From NCBI RefSeq assembly GCF_003573695.1, contig NC_039364.1, positions 233,671,656 through 233,735,655 of the forward strand: 64,000 nucleotides of DNA, written 5' to 3'. A program made the position numbers and the translations under genes. This document shows positions 1 to 11,995 of this stretch, piece after piece. Below the pieces are notes generated by a model. That model saw only the letters and a program-made list of their open reading frames with translations, was not told the origin of the DNA and made no database searches. Origin of the DNA: Papaver somniferum. Its lineage: Eukaryota; Streptophyta; Magnoliopsida; Ranunculales; Papaveraceae. Every line of letters begins with the position of its first letter. Within the stretch, counting starts at the first letter, position 1.

Positions 1-560
1 AGCAATGCGTACTTGCCCATTCTTAAACTTCCTTATTTGTGATTCACCAACATCATTCTTATAAAATATACAAATGAGCTTAAAACAGAATTACTCCAAG
101 AATCCAAGTGCCCAAGTCCAAGAGAAGTGGAACAAGTGCGACGAAACGGAGCAAAATACTCAAAAACAAGAGACGGGACAAAGACCAATATTAACTCATC
201 TAAATTCAATAATTTTCATCTCTATTTTGAAGAAATTTCAAAGAGGTGGAGAATGAAAAAAGAATGAGGTCATTCCGAGTTCGTACGAAGAAGTTACGGC
301 CAAAACAAGTTTACCGATTATCGGCATCTACAGCCTAGTATGCATACCGGTATGCATACCTGGTATGTGTATCATGAAGTCCAAACATCCCGAACTACTA
401 TTTTCAAACCTAAACATTTAATATCTTAAAAACATATCAAGTTAGGTAGAAACGAACGATAAGAAAGGTGCATAGATCATTATACGTACTCTAAGCAAAT
501 AAAAACACAAATATTGCTCAAGTTTATAGACATACCTTTCTAGAGGAATCCAATCGAATA
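1..560 (-). repeat. Sirevirus-like retrotransposon remnant (3' internal/LTR part)
   Basis: No gene is seen. Around 262-310 this stretch shares a segment (core gaggtcattccgagttcg) with 51,010-51,060, next to another Sirevirus-like element. It also carries a palindrome ggtatgcatacc at 349-360, of the kind that recurs in the LTR at 38.7-38.9 kb. I infer a decayed, minus-oriented Copia 3' internal or LTR segment. Its ends cannot be placed. Confidence 0.4.
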
Positions 561-619
561 TTGCTGCATTACCGAAAATAATCAGTGCGCCCCAGTTCTC
601 GTGCTTCCGTCACCGTATA

Positions 620-1140
620 CATAGCAGGGCGTTCCTTGGTGATGATGCACTTACAACACACTCAAGTTGTATTGAGGTGAACAATGTCTTGCTCACCAAA
701 AGTGACTTTTGGATTATCATGAAAGAGATCGCTTTTAGAACCTTCCACATCCAAATCCAATTTTTCAAAGAACCTTTTAAGTTCCAACATCATGGATACT
801 TCCTTCTCCATAGTCATGGAATTTTATGGGAAATCATTCCTTTTCACACTCAAAGCATCATTGACTTTCTTTGGCACCCACTTCTGAGTGTGTTTAGGAA
901 CAATCAGAACCTTCTTCCCATTACTCTCTTCTAGATTTCTAGAAACAGAATTGGATTGACTATTCTTTTGCAAGTTAGTATTTCTCCAATTGGGAGCATC
1001 AGATCTTGTCTTCGTCTTTACAAATTTATTCTTTTGGTAATCATTACAATTGTGAAAAGACTTCGTATGACGTTTATAGGCAAATCTAATAGTATCACAG
1101 CACCGATTCCTGATGTACTTTCAAATGGTTGTAGAGATAG
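620..1140 (-). pseudogene. Copia gag-pol remnant (basic spacer region)
   Basis: Read on the minus strand with frameshifts and stops, this stretch gives a Lys/Asn/Arg-rich segment (short pieces FHNCNDYQKN, SDAPNWRN, HTQKWVPKK). This resembles the region between the zinc knuckle and protease of plant Copia elements. There is no continuous frame, so it is a dead retrotransposon fragment. The family call rests on composition and on neighbouring Copia pieces. Confidence 0.35.
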
Positions 1141-1499
1141 TGGTAAAATTGGGTTCTTTTCAGATTTGTGGAGGTAACAAAATTTCTAGATTTAAATAGA
1201 ATTTAGGAAAATAGCAAAGTGATGTAAAATTTTAGGGAGAAATAGGGGTTAAGATTCCACCATTCAATCAAAACTTATGTGATCTAATATTTTTTATTAT
1301 GCAATTTAAATAATTGGGTTGATTCTAAATATTGCCAAAAGCAGATTTTCCAAAATATCAATTGTTAATCACAAGTATTATGTATCAAGAGTCTAAAACT
1401 AAGCATGCATTATCAAAGGAAAACACAGTTGATTAATAAAAACCATTTAAATCAATTTTTATCAATGCAATTAATCATATAAAAATATTGCATAAATTA

Positions 1500-2060
1500 A
1501 TAAAATAGAGATTACCACATAATTATCGTGAGAATGGCTTCCTCTGTCACCCCTGGGATTGGGTTTAGCTACTCATGATGAAAAACCTCTCAAAAGATTT
1601 CATTGATGCTCAAAAGTGTTTTACAATGAAGAGAAAGAGAAGTAAATAGTATAAAACAGGATTCTGCGACCCACAGAAGGCGTCCAGAATCAACGACATA
1701 GAGATAGTGTTGTTGGTAATATGACTCAGTTCTTCGATTTTACGTCTCTATTCTCTTACAAACTCTCCCTAAACTTGCTAGCCCTTCCTTCTCGACATTA
1801 GGGACCTATTTATACACAACAGGTCACTCAAATACTCTTAATAATTCCAAGAATATCCGGCCATTAAAGAAAATATTCCGAAATATTTTTTCTTTAATTC
1901 TCTGATTTTTTACGGATTGTTCCCTGTTTTATCTCTTCTCACGTGTCATCCCTGAGCTGTAGGGATTTTTTCCAGCCAATAGAATCGACCCATGCACGTC
2001 TCTTCCATCCAAGAATTCCAAGAATAGAATATTTTTCCTATTTTAGAATATTTTCCTTGA
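1500..2060 (-). repeat. LTR-like or promoter-like non-coding segment
   Basis: No coding frame is visible. A TATA-like box on the minus strand (tgtgtataaata, near 1,810) is followed at lower coordinates by T/C-rich sequence, the layout of an LTR U3-R junction. No LTR partner, primer-binding site or target duplication was found, so the element type is unresolved. Confidence 0.3.
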
Positions 2061-2069
2061 TTTGATTCC

Positions 2070-2400
2070 CACCGGTTATCTAACCAATTTTAACCGAATC
2101 CAACACCCATACCAGCTCTATCTAGGCCCTAGGAACAAACTCATTTAATTTGGGCCATTGAATCTTACTGGAACACCTTCAAATCCTCAACCCTAGTCAC
2201 GACAGTTCAAGAACAATTTTTCCCGCCAAAACTGTTCTTGATGTTTTCATCAACTGGTGATTATCCAGCCAATTTTGATCGAAACCAACACCCATACCAG
2301 CTCTGTTAGGTCAATTAGAACAAAACCCATTAAATTTCAGCGATTGAATCTCACTGGAACACCTCCAAATCTTAAACCCTAATTTTGTTACCATTTTCCC
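2070..2400. repeat. Diverged tandem duplication, ~187-bp period
   Basis: The block caacacccataccagctct occurs at about 2,101 and again at about 2,288. The surrounding sequence (accaattttaaccga / gccaattttgatcga before it, ttgaatcttactggaacacc / ttgaatctcactggaacacc after it) repeats in the same order. Two diverged copies are visible. Nothing coding is seen. Confidence 0.6.
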
Positions 2401-2689
2401 CTCCAAATTTTGAAATTCAAAAAGGTTGAAGATGATATGCCCCCTATCCTGAACTGGGGTGCGAATAGCAGATGCCTTGGGGGTGACCTGGGGTGCCCCT
2501 TAGTAATTAGGTTACCCCTTATCCAAAAGTGAGAGTCCGAATAACACTTGTCCTCCGGGTGCCAAAATCAACTTTTCGAGCCGAATTTTCCAAAAATGTT
2601 TATTTCCTAAAAATACATAAAAACACAATATTAATACAAAAGTAGAGTTCCAACAATACATACATTGAGGACAAAGTAGACACAAAAAT

Positions 2690-3130
2690 GTGTCTATCAA
2701 TTCCTTTGCCTAAAGGTTGGAGGTTTACAACCCATAATGTCAAGAGTGTTAGCCTTAACATATGATCTAGGTTTAATCACTTCTTTTGACACCCAAACAA
2801 GAATATCATGAAGTTTTCATTCCTTATACGAAAACGACATCTCCTTTCCAGGTGACCTTTGTTTCCACAATAGTGACAAATATAAGGAACGTTCTTACCC
2901 GGATTCATGTGTGCTAGTTTTGGAGGTTGATATACTATGCTCTTTTGAAACTTAACTGTCGGTGGAGGTATTTCATTTTTTCCATCAGTGGAAACCTTTT
3001 GTTGAGAAGAATCACTAGCCTTGACAAATTTTACCTCTTTGCTAATACTTGGAGCATCTATTCCCTTATAGCCCAATCCTCGTGTATCACGATGATTTTT
3101 ACTTGCTCCTAGCATAGTGGTTAGTTTGCT
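2690..3130 (-). pseudogene. Copia gag/pol zinc-knuckle fragment
   Basis: The minus-strand frame from 3,115 contains CHYCGNKGHLERRC, a CX2CX4HX4C zinc knuckle of the kind found in plant Copia polyproteins, preceded by a Lys/Ser-rich stretch. Just after it the frame shifts: a Copia-like continuation (DILVWVSKEV) appears in another frame and runs to about 2,710. The protease and everything downstream are missing. On the high-coordinate side it abuts the end of an LTR at 3,148 with no recognisable primer-binding site between them. It is therefore an internally deleted or rearranged element. Confidence 0.6.
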
Positions 3131-3147
3131 TGAACTCGTATTGAACT

Positions 3148-4650
3148 TGAAAAAGCGGGGGGTCTAACAACCACACCCAAAAATTCGTTTGGAAATCTAA
3201 GAGGACTTACTCCAATATACTTTTTAGAGAATGAACTAGACATTCAGACTCAATATAGAGAAAAATATATACAAGAGTTTATATCTCCATCTTTTTATTC
3301 AATCTGCAATCAGAAAATAGAAATCTGCGAGCCCGATTGAATATTAGAGAAGTAAATTGAACGGTACCAAAGACCAATGTTCAAGGATCAATCAATTTCA
3401 ATCAACAACCAAAGGTTGGATTTCCTAATTTATCGACACAACAGACAACCTTTGATATTTAAATTATATAACAAAATATAATGCGGAAAAGAAATAACAC
3501 AGACACCATAATTTTGTAAACGAGGAAAACCGCAAATGCAGAAAAACCCCGGGCCCTAGTCCAGTTTAAACACCACACTGTATTAAGCCGCTACAGACAC
3601 TATCCTACTACCAATGAACTTCGGACTGGACTGTAGTTGAACCCTAATCAATCTCACACTGATTCAAGGTAAAATTGCGTTCCTTACGTCTCTGATCCTA
3701 GCAGGATACTACGCACTTGATTCCCTTAGCTAATCTCACCCACAAATAGGAGTTGCTACGACCCAAAGTCGAAGACTTGATAAACAAATCTGTCTCACAC
3801 AGAAAAGTCTATAGATTGAATAAATCTGTCTCCCACAGAAATACCAAGAGATTTTGTTCCGTCTTTTGATAAATCAAGGTGAACACGAACATATTGATAA
3901 ACCGGTCTTATAATCCCGAAGAACAACCTAGTATTATAAATCACCTCACAATAATCTAAATCCTATGGAATCAAAACTAGATATTGTGGAATCACAAACG
4001 ATGAGAAGAAGGTGTTTGTGATTACTTTTGATCTTGCCTATCGGAGACTAAATCTCGAGAAAATCTTAGAGAAGATAGAACTCAAACAATAGAATCGGGC
4101 AAGATCAGAACATGCAACTACAAAGAATCCAATATTCACCGTTGGATCGAACTTAGCTTGTTACACACAAATGAAATGTACCCTCATTTAGGTTTATATA
4201 ACCGTACATAAACGTGTACACCGTGTTGACTCAATAATAGTTAATCGAAGTTAGCCATATGATCACTCTCATATCAACCTTGTTCATCTTAACCATAACT
4301 AGTTCAAATGACTCAAATGAACCTAGTTAAAGAGTTGTTCAAGTACTATTTTCATAGAAGTATACAAGAACACAATTGAAGCAAAATCGGTTTGATTCAC
4401 TCGAATCATTTCATGAAAATTATATCCACGGTTAGCAAAGATTGTATTCCTTATTATATAAATGTTTAAGTTTCATGAACATAAACGATTTTAGAACTTT
4501 AACCTTCAAGTATGCAAACGGGTACGCATACTTGAAATACCCGAACCAAGATTTTAGAACTTTAACCAAGATTTGGTACTGTCTCGCTCGAGAATTTGGG
4601 TGCTACATGGTCGGACCATCATACCATGTATAAGATCCCTCTCTCACTTC
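3148..4650 (-). repeat. Sirevirus-like Copia LTR, minus orientation, truncated at its 5' side
   Basis: On the minus strand this matches the plus-strand LTR at 38,027-45,284 over long stretches. Shared blocks include caaatgaaatgtaccctcat, the Met-cap-like region cccagggtttttctgcatt / gggccctagtccag, and the terminal block gtgtggttgtt...ctttttca. The terminal TG (CA on the minus strand) lies at 3,148. The expected TGTTAGAGCA start is not found. Homology fades near 4,650, where unrelated sequence begins. Confidence 0.65.
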
Positions 4651-4729
4651 ATGGTTGATTTTCAATAAATCATCAATTGACTAGGAATTGGTTAAACTTA
4701 AGGTTTCGAATCCAAGGCTCTATGAAGCA

Positions 4730-5880
4730 TAATTCTGAGCAGGTTCAAACATTAATAATTTTATGTTGATCCCGCAATCAACACTTTAATTAATGATACT
4801 TGTTCCAGTTGCCAGTATCTTAAATTAATATTTTATTTGGTCCCGCTACCAATAATCCATCAGATGAGCAATATTTGCTCAAACTATGAATATTGGTTCA
4901 ACATATTCAAAAAATCATCAAATGAGCAATATTTGTTCATACGAGCAATATTTGCTCACTTCAACTATCAACATAATTATACCTCTGTCTCAACAGAAAC
5001 GTTCAATTCATGAATCTTAGAGCATTCGTAAACCATGCTCGACTCAGCAATACAAAGACTCATCGTCTCATCAAGTCAACAACCGACTAAGTAAATACAC
5101 GTCTGCCTTGCAGACTCCATTATCACAATATATCAGTCGTGTCACATGAGGGATATTAACAAGGGTTTTGGTCTGGCGGCCTACAACACGTGTGTTCATC
5201 CACGATGAGAATGTGACTAAGTCGTGCAAGGGGTTGAAGGAGTTAACGAAGTAGAGGGTGGACAATCAACCAAGTCTCCGCACGATGAGTAACTGGTTTT
5301 TACACGATTTCCCACTTTCCCACTCTTTGACTTCAGAAACTATCACACTTACTAGGATCAATGTGTCTACTGCTTTTGCAATATAAATAAGTCTCTGAAC
5401 CCATGCTTGAAAATAGACAACGTTCATACAACAAATAATCTTTCGTCTACAAGAACTCATCGTCTGAGCAATCACTCTCAACTGAGTAAATTAAATCATT
5501 CATAACTTCTTTATGAAAAATACACAAAACACATACAATCCTTGATCACCATTGATCTCACACATTTCTCATCTTCCCTCCTACAAATCAACCCATCCTC
5601 TCTTGTGACCGAATTGACTCTGGAACGACCATCGTCTTGGTTTAGTCCGGAGTCTTACATATTTATCTATCGAATTCAAAGCACTCACTTTTTTCAGTGC
5701 ATCTGTTTGCAAAAGGTTAAAGAAATTTGCTCGGTTCGAGGAGTATCCTCCGCATGGTCGTCTCCTCATTTCCTAGAAAACCAGCAAATCGTTTTCTCCC
5801 ATCAACAAAGTTTTTTTTTTTATTTTGTCTAGGAAACTTCTTATGAGAATTTTTATTCCTGTGTTTTTTAGAAGGATTGC
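4730..5880 (+). repeat. LTR-like segment with repeated gagcaa..ttgctc hairpins
   Basis: Three copies of a short hairpin motif (gagcaatatttgctc, or gagcaatatttgttc) lie near 4,866, 4,923 and 4,945. A plus-strand TATA-like box (gcaatataaataag) lies near 5,378. Several minor frames occur but none resembles a known protein. The layout suggests a solo LTR of a family separate from its neighbours, but no partner copy or target duplication was found. Confidence 0.35.
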
Positions 5881-5899
5881 TAGGGTTTGGAATATCCAT

Positions 5900-6780
5900 T
5901 ATTATGAGTACATGTAGCTATGTCCGACGTTTTCATCTTTAATGTTTTTAGATTTATTTATTTAAATTCTAAGTTATCTGGAAGATGATTTTTGCAGTAT
6001 TAATCTTCATGATTTCATATATTGCAAACTGTTATGGGATATGTTGTTTACGTCCGTGAACCTTGACTGTCCCATACTTATTCAAAAGTTATCTCTATTA
6101 TGTCGATATGAAAGTATTGATAAAAGATAGAATGAAATTTTGAATACAAAAGTTAAAGCCTTTTTATGTCATTTTTGATGGAAGAAAGGATAAAACTTTT
6201 GTTTACAAATATTAAGTCTATTATATGTCATTGTGCAAATAGTGATGAAAAATAGAATGAATCTTTGTTTATTCCGCAGTATTGGTCTTTCACTGATCCA
6301 CATATTTGTGTGTATACTGTGCTGCTCCGTAAGTTCTCTTATGTCGAGCATAGCCAATTGAATTGATCATTTTTGTGGCTAATTCAATTGTGATCTTTGG
6401 ATACAAATTCTTGTTCTCATGTAATTTAATTATGTCCAAAGAAATCCTTCTTTTCTCGTAAAAGTAAGGTCGCTCTTTTTGTTCTTTCGAGAATGACATT
6501 TTTTTTTGGGGGGGGGGGGGGGGGAGTTCTTTTTGAACTTGTGCTTAATTTCCAAATCTTTGTGGGGAGTGCGGTTGTGGAACATTTTAGGAGTTTTCTT
6601 GTATGTTTATAAACTCCTTGATGATAGCATTTATCTTCGGCTATATGATTGCACCTAAATTATTTGGTATGTTATTCTCTTTTGGTCATGAAGTATCTCT
6701 ATGAAAATTTCATGAGGATCCCTCTAGTTTTCGTACCTTTGCTAATTTATATTGACAAAAAGGGTGAGAATTAATGTGTA
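5900..6780 (+). other. Decayed AT-rich interval leading into a Sirevirus 3' region
   Basis: No convincing gene. It contains a T9-G17 homopolymer pair at 6,499-6,524 and leads into the polypurine-tract region of the Copia element that ends at 7,046. It is probably the decayed distal part of that element. Confidence 0.3.
6499..6524. repeat. T9 followed by G17 homopolymer tract
   Basis: Nine T are followed directly by seventeen G (6,508-6,524). The run could form G-quadruplex DNA and its length is prone to sequencing error. Confidence 0.9.
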
Positions 6781-6819
6781 GTTTCATACTACAAATACAT
6801 ATGGTTTACGGATCATTAT

Positions 6820-7045
6820 GTAAGGGGGAGTGGTTTTCATGTTGAGATGAAGTATTGACTAAGGGGGAGTGATACATATCATCATAGTATTGTTGTCAAA
6901 GTTGTGATACAATTGAACTTTGATGTTGTGTAATGATACTATGACAATGTATAACAATGAATGGATGAGAAGCTACAAAGTTTTATTTATTTTGTAATCT
7001 ATATGTATTGATAGTTTTGTCACTAAAATTGACAAAGGGGGAGAT
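6820..7045 (+). promoter_or_regulatory. Repeated polypurine tracts of a Sirevirus-like element
   Basis: Three G-rich purine tracts lie in a row: taagggggagtg at 6,821, taagggggagtg at 6,860 and aaagggggagat at 7,034-7,045. The last immediately precedes an LTR start (tgttagagca). Polypurine tracts prime plus-strand DNA synthesis in LTR retrotransposons. Repeated tracts before the 3' LTR are a known hallmark of plant Sireviruses. Confidence 0.65.
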
Positions 7046-7515
7046 TGTTAGAGCACTGCTCGGTCGAACTCGCATGCGTTGCTATCTCAAGCATGTTTGT
7101 CAATGTTAGTGATCAAAATTATAAGTCTTAATTTCTAGTATACTTATAGATTTCTCGGACTAGGACATAGATTGTGTAGTTGAGCCTTAGACTTCACGAC
7201 GTTCATCATTTGAAGACGAAGAACTACTAAAGGGAGATTTTGGAACTTCATCAACAAAAGGTATGTGGAGACTGGAACTCATATATCACTTGGAAATTAT
7301 ATTTCTACTCTATCTCCTGTATTGAGACATAAGTCGTGTTACGATATAGTTTTCTATTATATACATTTGAGATTTCGAGCTGAGTTTAACTCGCTTACAT
7401 ATTTCTCGGAATATGTGTTGGCAAGCTTTCTCTTTGACCAAGTTCATCTTATATTTTTGATGCAAGTCAAAAGATGATCATGTGAAAATTTCCGAGTAAC
7501 ATCTTACATGGTCTG
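7046..7515 (+). repeat. Head of a Sirevirus-like 3' LTR, truncated
   Basis: It begins TGTTAGAGCACTGCTCG directly after the polypurine tract. It can be followed alongside the LTR at 38,027-38,490: both contain gaagacgaagaactactaa, caacaaaaggtatgt and aagatgatcatgtgaaaat. Homology stops near 7,515, before the reductase-like exon. The rest of the LTR is missing. Confidence 0.75.
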
Positions 7516-7635
7516 CAACAGTGACTCTGTTGAGAGATGGAGATGCAAGAAGAAAGATTCAATAAAAATAAGAGAGATCGCGCTCCTTTAGTTTTGCAGG
7601 TCAAGTTAAAAAATTGTCTGTAATGATTAACTTAC

Positions 7636-7827
7636 TTCTTGGGGGGAGATTGTAGTTAGGATGTATGATCTTCAGCTTGTCAACCAATTCTTGCATGTAC
7701 ACCATGACTGCGGAACAAAGGTATCTCCCTTCTGCTTTGGGCATCTCATATGCTAGCAGTACTGCTTCAGCAACAATGCGTACATCTACGACCCGCTGAA
7801 CAAAGCTTAAGCTTCTTTCACATCCAT
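7636..7827 (-). pseudogene. Isolated exon of a cinnamoyl-CoA reductase-like gene
   Basis: A single 192-nt open exon on the minus strand has a good acceptor (polyT..cag at 7,828) and a good donor (gtaagt at 7,635). The frame reads FVQRVVDVRIVAEAVLLAYE, then PKAEGRYLCSA, MQELVDKLK and HPNYNLPP. This is the characteristic C-terminal part of plant CCR/DFR-type extended short-chain reductases (VDVRDVA.A, EGRY.C, LYP.Y). The NAD(P)-binding Rossmann motif and the catalytic Tyr/Lys exons were not found on either side. A truncated LTR lies at lower coordinates and an AT-rich LTR element at higher ones. I infer a gene broken up by insertions, or a captured exon. Confidence 0.65.
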
Positions 7828-7879
7828 CTGAAAAATTGATCATTATATTAACAAAAAATAACGTATGCATATACAACAA

Positions 7880-10800
7880 CGAGCGTTATGCATTTCATTT
7901 TAAAAAAATCAGAAATTATTCAAATTAATCAAAAAATTAATTTTGTCTCATTCAATTGTTTCAAAGTTTGTTTCAGAATATATATGATGATGACTTATCT
8001 AACTTATATCCATTCTGTCCTTGTAGAAACTACACAATTTTTCATGCTTGATCTACATAGATTCTCATCTTTTATACATTCCATATATTTTTCTACATAT
8101 GATACACAACAAATCACGCATCGTAGAAACAACAACACCAATAAAGAATGTAAATCAAGCGACATGAAAGCAGGTATTGAAATTACTTACCCTTTCTTTA
8201 TTTTTCAAACTAAAATATTTGGTTCTTAAAACCTTTTTCCAAAGATTAAAATTTTGAGGAGCTAAGTATCTCAAATAAGATAATAATTATGACTAAAGTT
8301 TGTTTTAGTCTTACTACCTACACATCAATTCTTAATGATCTTGTGATCTCCATTTCTAGCTAGCTCTTTAATCTAAGTTTAACATTCAAACATACACAGG
8401 GTATAGAACCCCCACTATTTCTCGACCAAAGGAAACTTCAAATCAACACCAAAATATAAAATTGAGAAGTTACTTATGCAAATTGCATTTCTAGACACGT
8501 TCATTAAAAAATTTCTATAGACTTCGTAGCCGTCATATTTCGGTGTTTAATACCAATTCAAAAACTAGAAAGTTTCCTTATTCATACAAAAATTAGAAGT
8601 AATTTTTTAAGCACAAATAATTTCTCTAAATTCATATTTGACGCGTTATGTGTTCTTGCTCATTACTAATAAAGTAATTATCCAATTTCAAAAGCACAAT
8701 ATAGAGGACGACCAAACAAACATTTTTCGTGCAGACAACATCATCTAATTCATTACTGAAAATATCATTTTTGGTCAACAAGTTAGACTACGTGAAATAC
8801 CAAAAATATCTTATAAAATTCTCAAACATTTTATTTCATCCGATTCTTTTAAAAACTAGCAAATTTGAGAGTCTGCATGCTTCGGTGTGTTGGTTAAAAT
8901 TTGATACATGTCAATTAAAAAAAAAGTCCTTAGAAATTTTAGAGGAAAACAAAATATGCTCATACTCATCACTAACTCCAATTTTTCATAGAGGCAATAT
9001 AAAATCACATATTTCAAGCACTTCAAAGCTTCATTCATATCATATAAATAATACAATATTTGGTTCAAACATTCCATTTATAACTTTTCTATTGTAATGG
9101 TGAGATAATCAAGTTCAACAAAAATTTAATCTCAATCTCGTTAAAAACAAGATAGGCGGAAACTAGATTCTTTCTCATTTTGGTGGTATGAACGTCTTTA
9201 AAAAGATAGTTCTACCCGAAGAAAATTTTCGAGATCATATCATACCAAAAATCCTAGAGATGTGAGTATAACTCAACACCACTTTCTTTCAAACGATTCG
9301 GTTCAACTTTTGAACCATAACCTATCAAAACAAATATGGTGTACAACACCAATATATACCACCTCTCACCGTATCCACAATTCACATTAACTTAGCTTGA
9401 AAAGCATTGTTAAAAATATTTGATATTCTTGCAATGCCTTGTAATGCAAACATATCAAATAACTTCATAATTAAAATTATGTCATTTCTTGGTGAGTATT
9501 GGTATTCATATTTGTTTTGACTAGATTTCTTATTCTTTCGGTTTTGGTTTGGTCTCAAATTCTATCTCATAAGTTCCAAACTTGTATGAGTCACTCTTAT
9601 ATTGTCGTAGACAATAATTCTCAATATCTAGTTTCCATACAACTCATTCTAAGATTGAACAATAAATTTATTTCAATCTAGCAAGCAATTATTTGATCAC
9701 CACAATAACTACACATAGTTCACCAAAGATACCTCAATTGCTTTTAAATCTCAATTGGTTATAAACCACTGTCCATTCTTTGCACACCGATAAAGAAATC
9801 AGTAACCAATTTCTCCTCACATCGATTGATCTCTCGCAATTTTTATTTCATTGGAAAATAAAAACTTGCTCAAATAAAGTGAATTTTCACCTGTTACAAC
9901 CACTTACATGTGAGCATTTGAAACAATAAAATAAGTAAGGTATGCACTACATAATTACTTGAAATCAAATAAAACATAGCACTTCATGTTTCTCTTAAGT
10001 TTCAAACAACGATTCAAAGTTATATAGTTATAACATCATACATATAGTTGTTACTTTTTACTAAGCATATTATCAAACACATATGGTGCATTAGTTTGAT
10101 TTCTAACAATAATCTCTTTTTCATTACCAAAACAAGAGTATGAAGAAATAAATAAATCCAAACAAATTTTTAATGTAATTTATTACATTTCTCTAATCTC
10201 AATTATCATGTTTTATATTTTGAACAAACATACACAATGATTTTGAAACCATTACATTTCTCAAACTAAAAATCCAAAAGAAAAACTTCAAATTGGGTTT
10301 GGAAGATTAGATCCTGATATATAAATTCAGTTTAAAAGAATCCAAATTATTTAAGCAAAGATTAGGAAAAACGTTCTATCAAGATTAAATTTCTTCTCGT
10401 CAGAATTTTTCAGATACATTGTGAAGTTTTCTAAAATACTTTAAAAATACCTTTAGGACTCCAAGAATTCTAAAATTTTACAGGGAGGATACTCATGATG
10501 TGTAATGTACTCGGTTAAAATTTCACGATCCAATTCGTTTTCGTTAAAGAGATTCACATAAAACTCTATAACATGTCAAAAACGTTCGTGTATGTTCAAC
10601 AATATTTTTCTATGCTTATTATCCATTTTACAATCCTAATCCATAACATAAAATTAACTCTAGGTATTAGGTTACCTAAAATCTTAAGCATCATTTTCAG
10701 TCGTCAAAGAAAAATTATACCAATTATAATTTTATAAAAGGAAATAAAATAATGATACTTATCGCGTTTCAGCAATCGTTCTCTTTTTGATTTCTGTTGC

Positions 10801-11405
10801 AGAATAAACGTCTTAAAATCATTGAAAAAATTGCCGAAATTCGCCTGCAAAACAATCACAAATAAAAACCAAACAAACAATGTTACGGCTGAGTCACGAC
10901 CAGGTCGCCCTCTTTAAGACGTCTCGCGGCTCTGCCCAAAATTGTGCAAACAGTTCTTCCATGTCGCGTCGTCCCCAGGATAAAACAGCCGAGTAAATCT
11001 CTTTCACAATCACTCTTGCCCTTTGAGAGTATGTGATACTTGTACACTTCTATTTCTTGCTCAAAATCAAAATTATAGAAAACAAGTGATAAACATACAC
11101 TAGTTTTCTTTCTCTCAAAAAATTCTTATTTTTTCCTTTAGAACACCAAAAACATTAAAAATGAAAATACTCTTCTTTTTTTCTAACCAAAAACCTGTTT
11201 TATAGTCAAGGGATCTTAATAATGTTTTAATGAAAACATTAATATGGTTTAATGTAAACCATTACTCTTGTAAGATGAAACGGTAAAGGAATTTATGAAA
11301 GGAATAAATTTCTTTTATGAGTATCATCAATATTACCAAAAATAACTTTAATAAAAAATATTAAATGGAAATAAATTTTGTTTTAGAAAATATATATTTC
11401 CAACA
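7880..11405 (-). mobile_element. AT-rich LTR-retrotransposon-like region, no intact genes
   Basis: The right edge reads ..tatatttccaaca on the plus strand, i.e. TGTTGGAAATATA on the minus strand, a common plant LTR start. A TATA-like box (ctataaaacag, minus) lies at about 11,195-11,205. No protein domain is recognisable between 7,880 and 10,800. The segment 10,190-10,590 is repeated in diverged form at 24,190-24,610. A G+C-rich block at 10,884-10,985 stands out from the AT-rich surroundings. The element class and left boundary are inferred only loosely. Confidence 0.4.
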
Positions 11406-11995
11406 AGTAGCACTTTTATATTCTCATGGCTGCTAACATGGGTACTATTTTTTGCTTGGAGACATATTCTTTCTTACATGGAATTTGGTATTACCCCAAG
11501 TAAATTGGTACCCCTATTACCAATCTTGTAGACGTTGGCTTTTGTGGCACTCACCTATCTCGAAGGTTTGGCCATGTTAAATCTGTCGACCAGATCCATA
11601 TATTGTTAAATGTGCTTCAAAGATCTTGCTCTTCTTGATCAGTTGCAAAAGAAGATATTGAAATGGAAATTCTGGATTTCATTTTGGAATTTGAATGAAA
11701 GAAATCAAATTCTTTCATACAAATTTCTTGAATCTTGAAAGAGTAGGCAGACACACATGATACATCATCACCTATAATCATTGCCAAGGTACATTCAAAT
11801 AAAATCGAAAAAAGAATAAAAATAAAAGAATCTAAAACATCAATAAAGATTGAGATATTACCGGCCCATATGTCTTGATACGGGCCGGTCGTATAGCTGC
11901 TTGGTTTGTTTTTCCATTCTACTTGACCTGCTTGTCCCTCTAACTTCCAACCAAGAATATCTGGAACCGTTAGCTCTCAGTGCCAGAGTTGTGAA
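11406..11995. other. Intergenic, no gene seen; short perfect hairpin at 11,860
   Basis: Nothing coding is recognisable. A perfect 8-bp inverted repeat, accggccc at 11,860-11,867 and gggccggt at 11,882-11,889, encloses a 14-nt loop. It lies ~110 bp from the 3' end of the F-box-associated pseudogene, so it could be a remnant of its 3' end or a small foldback. No function is claimed. Confidence 0.45.

Noticed and set aside
4700..4725. Possible tRNA T-arm (ggtttcgaatcc)
   Set aside because: No acceptor stem, D-arm or anticodon arm can be folded around it.
5542..5832. 96-codon plus-strand frame starting MITIDLTHF
   Set aside because: No motif, overlaps two antisense frames of similar size, and lies in LTR-like sequence.
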